Below are positions 5,911-7,002 of a stretch of 7,002 nt of DNA, piece after piece. The stretch is taken from NCBI GenBank assembly GCA_002451065.1, contig DKBC01000170.1:1-7002 (forward strand), written 5' to 3'. The notes beneath the pieces are model-generated. The model saw only the letters and a list, made by a program, of their open reading frames with translations. It was not told where the DNA came from and did no database searches. Within the stretch, counting starts at the first letter, position 1. Each line of letters starts with the position of its first letter. Source of the DNA: Betaproteobacteria bacterium UBA6910 (GTDB lineage Bacteria; Pseudomonadota; Gammaproteobacteria; Burkholderiales; UBA6910). The translations under genes were made by a program, and so were the position numbers.

Positions 5911-7002
5911 GTACTCGACGCGGGCGTAATAGGTCTTCTGCGCGGCTTCCCGGGCATCCTTCAGGGTCAGGACGCCCTGCTCGGCCAGCAGCGGGATCAT
6001 CTTCAGGAACACCTCGCCGGTGACGAAGGCGTCCCCCAGTGCCGTGTGCCTTCCCAGGACGTTGACGCCGAGGCGCTCTGCGATGGCCTCGAGCTTGTGG
6101 GAATTGAGATTGGGATGAATCACTGCGGAGAGCAGCAGCGTGTCCAGCACCGGCTGGGAGAAGCGGATCCCCGTCACGTCCTCCTTGAGCTGCAGGAAGC
6201 GCATGTCGAAGGCCGCGTTGTGAGCCACCAGAACCGTGTCTTCGCAGAAGCGATGGAATGCGGGAAGCACTTTATCGATCGTGGGTTGGCCTTCCAGCAT
6301 CACCGGCTCGATACCGGTAATCTTGATGGACTCCTTGGACATTTTGCGCCGGGGATCCACCAGCTGGTCAAAGGCTTCCTGCTGCAGCAGCCGGTTGTTG
6401 AGGATGCGCACGGCGCCGATGGAAATGATCTCGTCGCCATTCGAAGGCTCGAGCCCGGTAGTCTCGGTGTCGAACACCGTATAGGTGAGATCCGACAGCT
6501 TGCGGTTGTCCAGTTCCGGGGTCTGGCCGGGCTGGCTGAACAGGTCGAAGTCGTAATACTCCGGCCGGCTGTCGTGAGCCACCGCCACCGTGAACGCCAC
6601 TTCCTCGGGTCGGGTCAAGGGGAGCAGCAGGCGGAAATACGAGCGATGGGAGGCTTTCTCCACCTGGAACCAGATTTCGCCGGCGTGGCGCTCCATCACG
6701 TCCTTCAGGGTGAGGGGGCTGGCTTCCCCCCCCAGAATCATGGGTTCGTCTTCCCAGCTGAGAATGGTCTGGGAACTCAGGGTGGCGCCGGTCCAGCCGA
6801 TGTCCAGCTGAGCGTGGCGGCCCGATGTGCCGAGGCGAAACCGCACCTCGCGCACCGAAAACTCCTCGTGCAGCCGGCTTGCCAGATAGGTGAGCGACTG
6901 GATGAGGGAGTAGCTGTCCACCTTGAGCCAGAGCGGGCTTTCGACCTCGTCGGCCTTGGTCGGAATGCCTACCCGTCGCTCGATGCGTCGCCGGGCAGCC
7001 GC
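5908..7002 (-). CDS. DEDDh 3'-5' exonuclease fused to a kinase-ATPase-like module (5' end outside window)
   Basis: The frame runs open to the right edge, so at least 364 residues are seen and the true start lies beyond 7002. A GTG at 6921 is an internal Val. Residues below count from that Val. The C-terminal half (about 145-310) is a DnaQ-like exonuclease with all five catalytic residues: D151 and E153 in VFDTETTGL, D239 in AHNAAFD, and H292 and D297 in HTALGDA. In replicative epsilon subunits this fold proofreads DNA. Here the long fused N-terminal part argues for another role. The preceding region (about 1-105) resembles a histidine-kinase ATPase domain: a DIGWTG segment at 40-45 in the place of the DxGxG box, and HAGEIWFQVEKA...SYFRLLLPL at 79-102 matching the usual C-terminal strand pattern. 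The Asn of the N box is missing, so it may not bind ATP. It is the upstream partner of the DUF294-type gene by stop/ribosome-site overlap. Confidence 0.88.
   Translation of the reverse strand, partial: AAARRRIERRVGIPTKADEVESPLWLKVDSYSLIQSLTYLASRLHEEFSVREVRFRLGTSGRHAQLDIGWTGATLSSQTILSWEDEPMILGGEASPLTLKDVMERHAGEIWFQVEKASHRSYFRLLLPLTRPEEVAFTVAVAHDSRPEYYDFDLFSQPGQTPELDNRKLSDLTYTVFDTETTGLEPSNGDEIISIGAVRILNNRLLQQEAFDQLVDPRRKMSKESIKITGIEPVMLEGQPTIDKVLPAFHRFCEDTVLVAHNAAFDMRFLQLKEDVTGIRFSQPVLDTLLLSAVIHPNLNSHKLEAIAERLGVNVLGRHTALGDAFVTGEVFLKMIPLLAEQGVLTLKDAREAAQKTYYARVEY

Noticed and set aside
6919..6921. GTG at 6921 as the start of the exonuclease
   Set aside because: The same frame is open for 27 more codons to the window edge, and the kinase-like fold would be cut at its beginning. 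The gene more likely starts outside the window.

Overview
The window looks like chromosomal core sequence from a GC-rich proteobacterium. Betaproteobacteria is my best guess, from the symporter/DUF4212/DUF294/exonuclease gene set and the general look of the proteins. That placement is inference, because there is no rRNA or other strong taxonomic marker. I see no insertion sequence, CRISPR array, phage gene or plasmid function.

Left end (1-490, minus strand): a tRNA-Ser(GGA) gene is cut by the window edge. It sits just downstream of a clear sigma70-type promoter with a perfect TTGACA box and a GC-rich discriminator. Behind it is a gene for a 115-residue, two-helix membrane protein that resembles a single YggT-like unit. 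Divergent from it (613-1209, plus strand) is a short protein made almost entirely of TPR repeats. The TPR gene converges on the symporter operon at a bidirectional intrinsic terminator (1233-1261), which forms a UUCG tetraloop in the minus-strand transcript.

Centre and right (1285-7002, minus strand): four genes read leftward. In transcription order they are (1) a DEDDh 3'-5' exonuclease, cut by the right edge and fused behind a degenerate histidine-kinase ATPase-like module; (2) a 629-residue protein with a cyclic-nucleotide-binding-like domain, two CBS domains, a GlnD-like nucleotidyltransferase domain and a DUF294-type C-terminal domain; (3) after a 375-base gap that probably holds a promoter, the DUF4212 small subunit; and (4) a 692-residue SSS-family symporter of the VC_2705/ActP-like type. 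Genes 1 and 2 are tightly coupled, since the stop codon of 1 overlaps the Shine-Dalgarno of 2. Genes 3 and 4 are 3 bases apart.

A reasonable reading is a sodium-dependent carboxylate (acetate-like) uptake pair next to a two-protein signalling or regulatory module. The symporter has two features an automatic annotation would miss: a charged, Ala/Lys-rich insert of about 115 residues, and a perfect EF-hand-type calcium loop. Both are predicted to face the periplasm. The pairing of a nucleotidyltransferase-domain protein with a DEDDh exonuclease beside a transporter is the most intriguing part of the window. The general gene neighbourhood is, to my recollection, known in other proteobacteria, but its mechanism is not established as far as I know.
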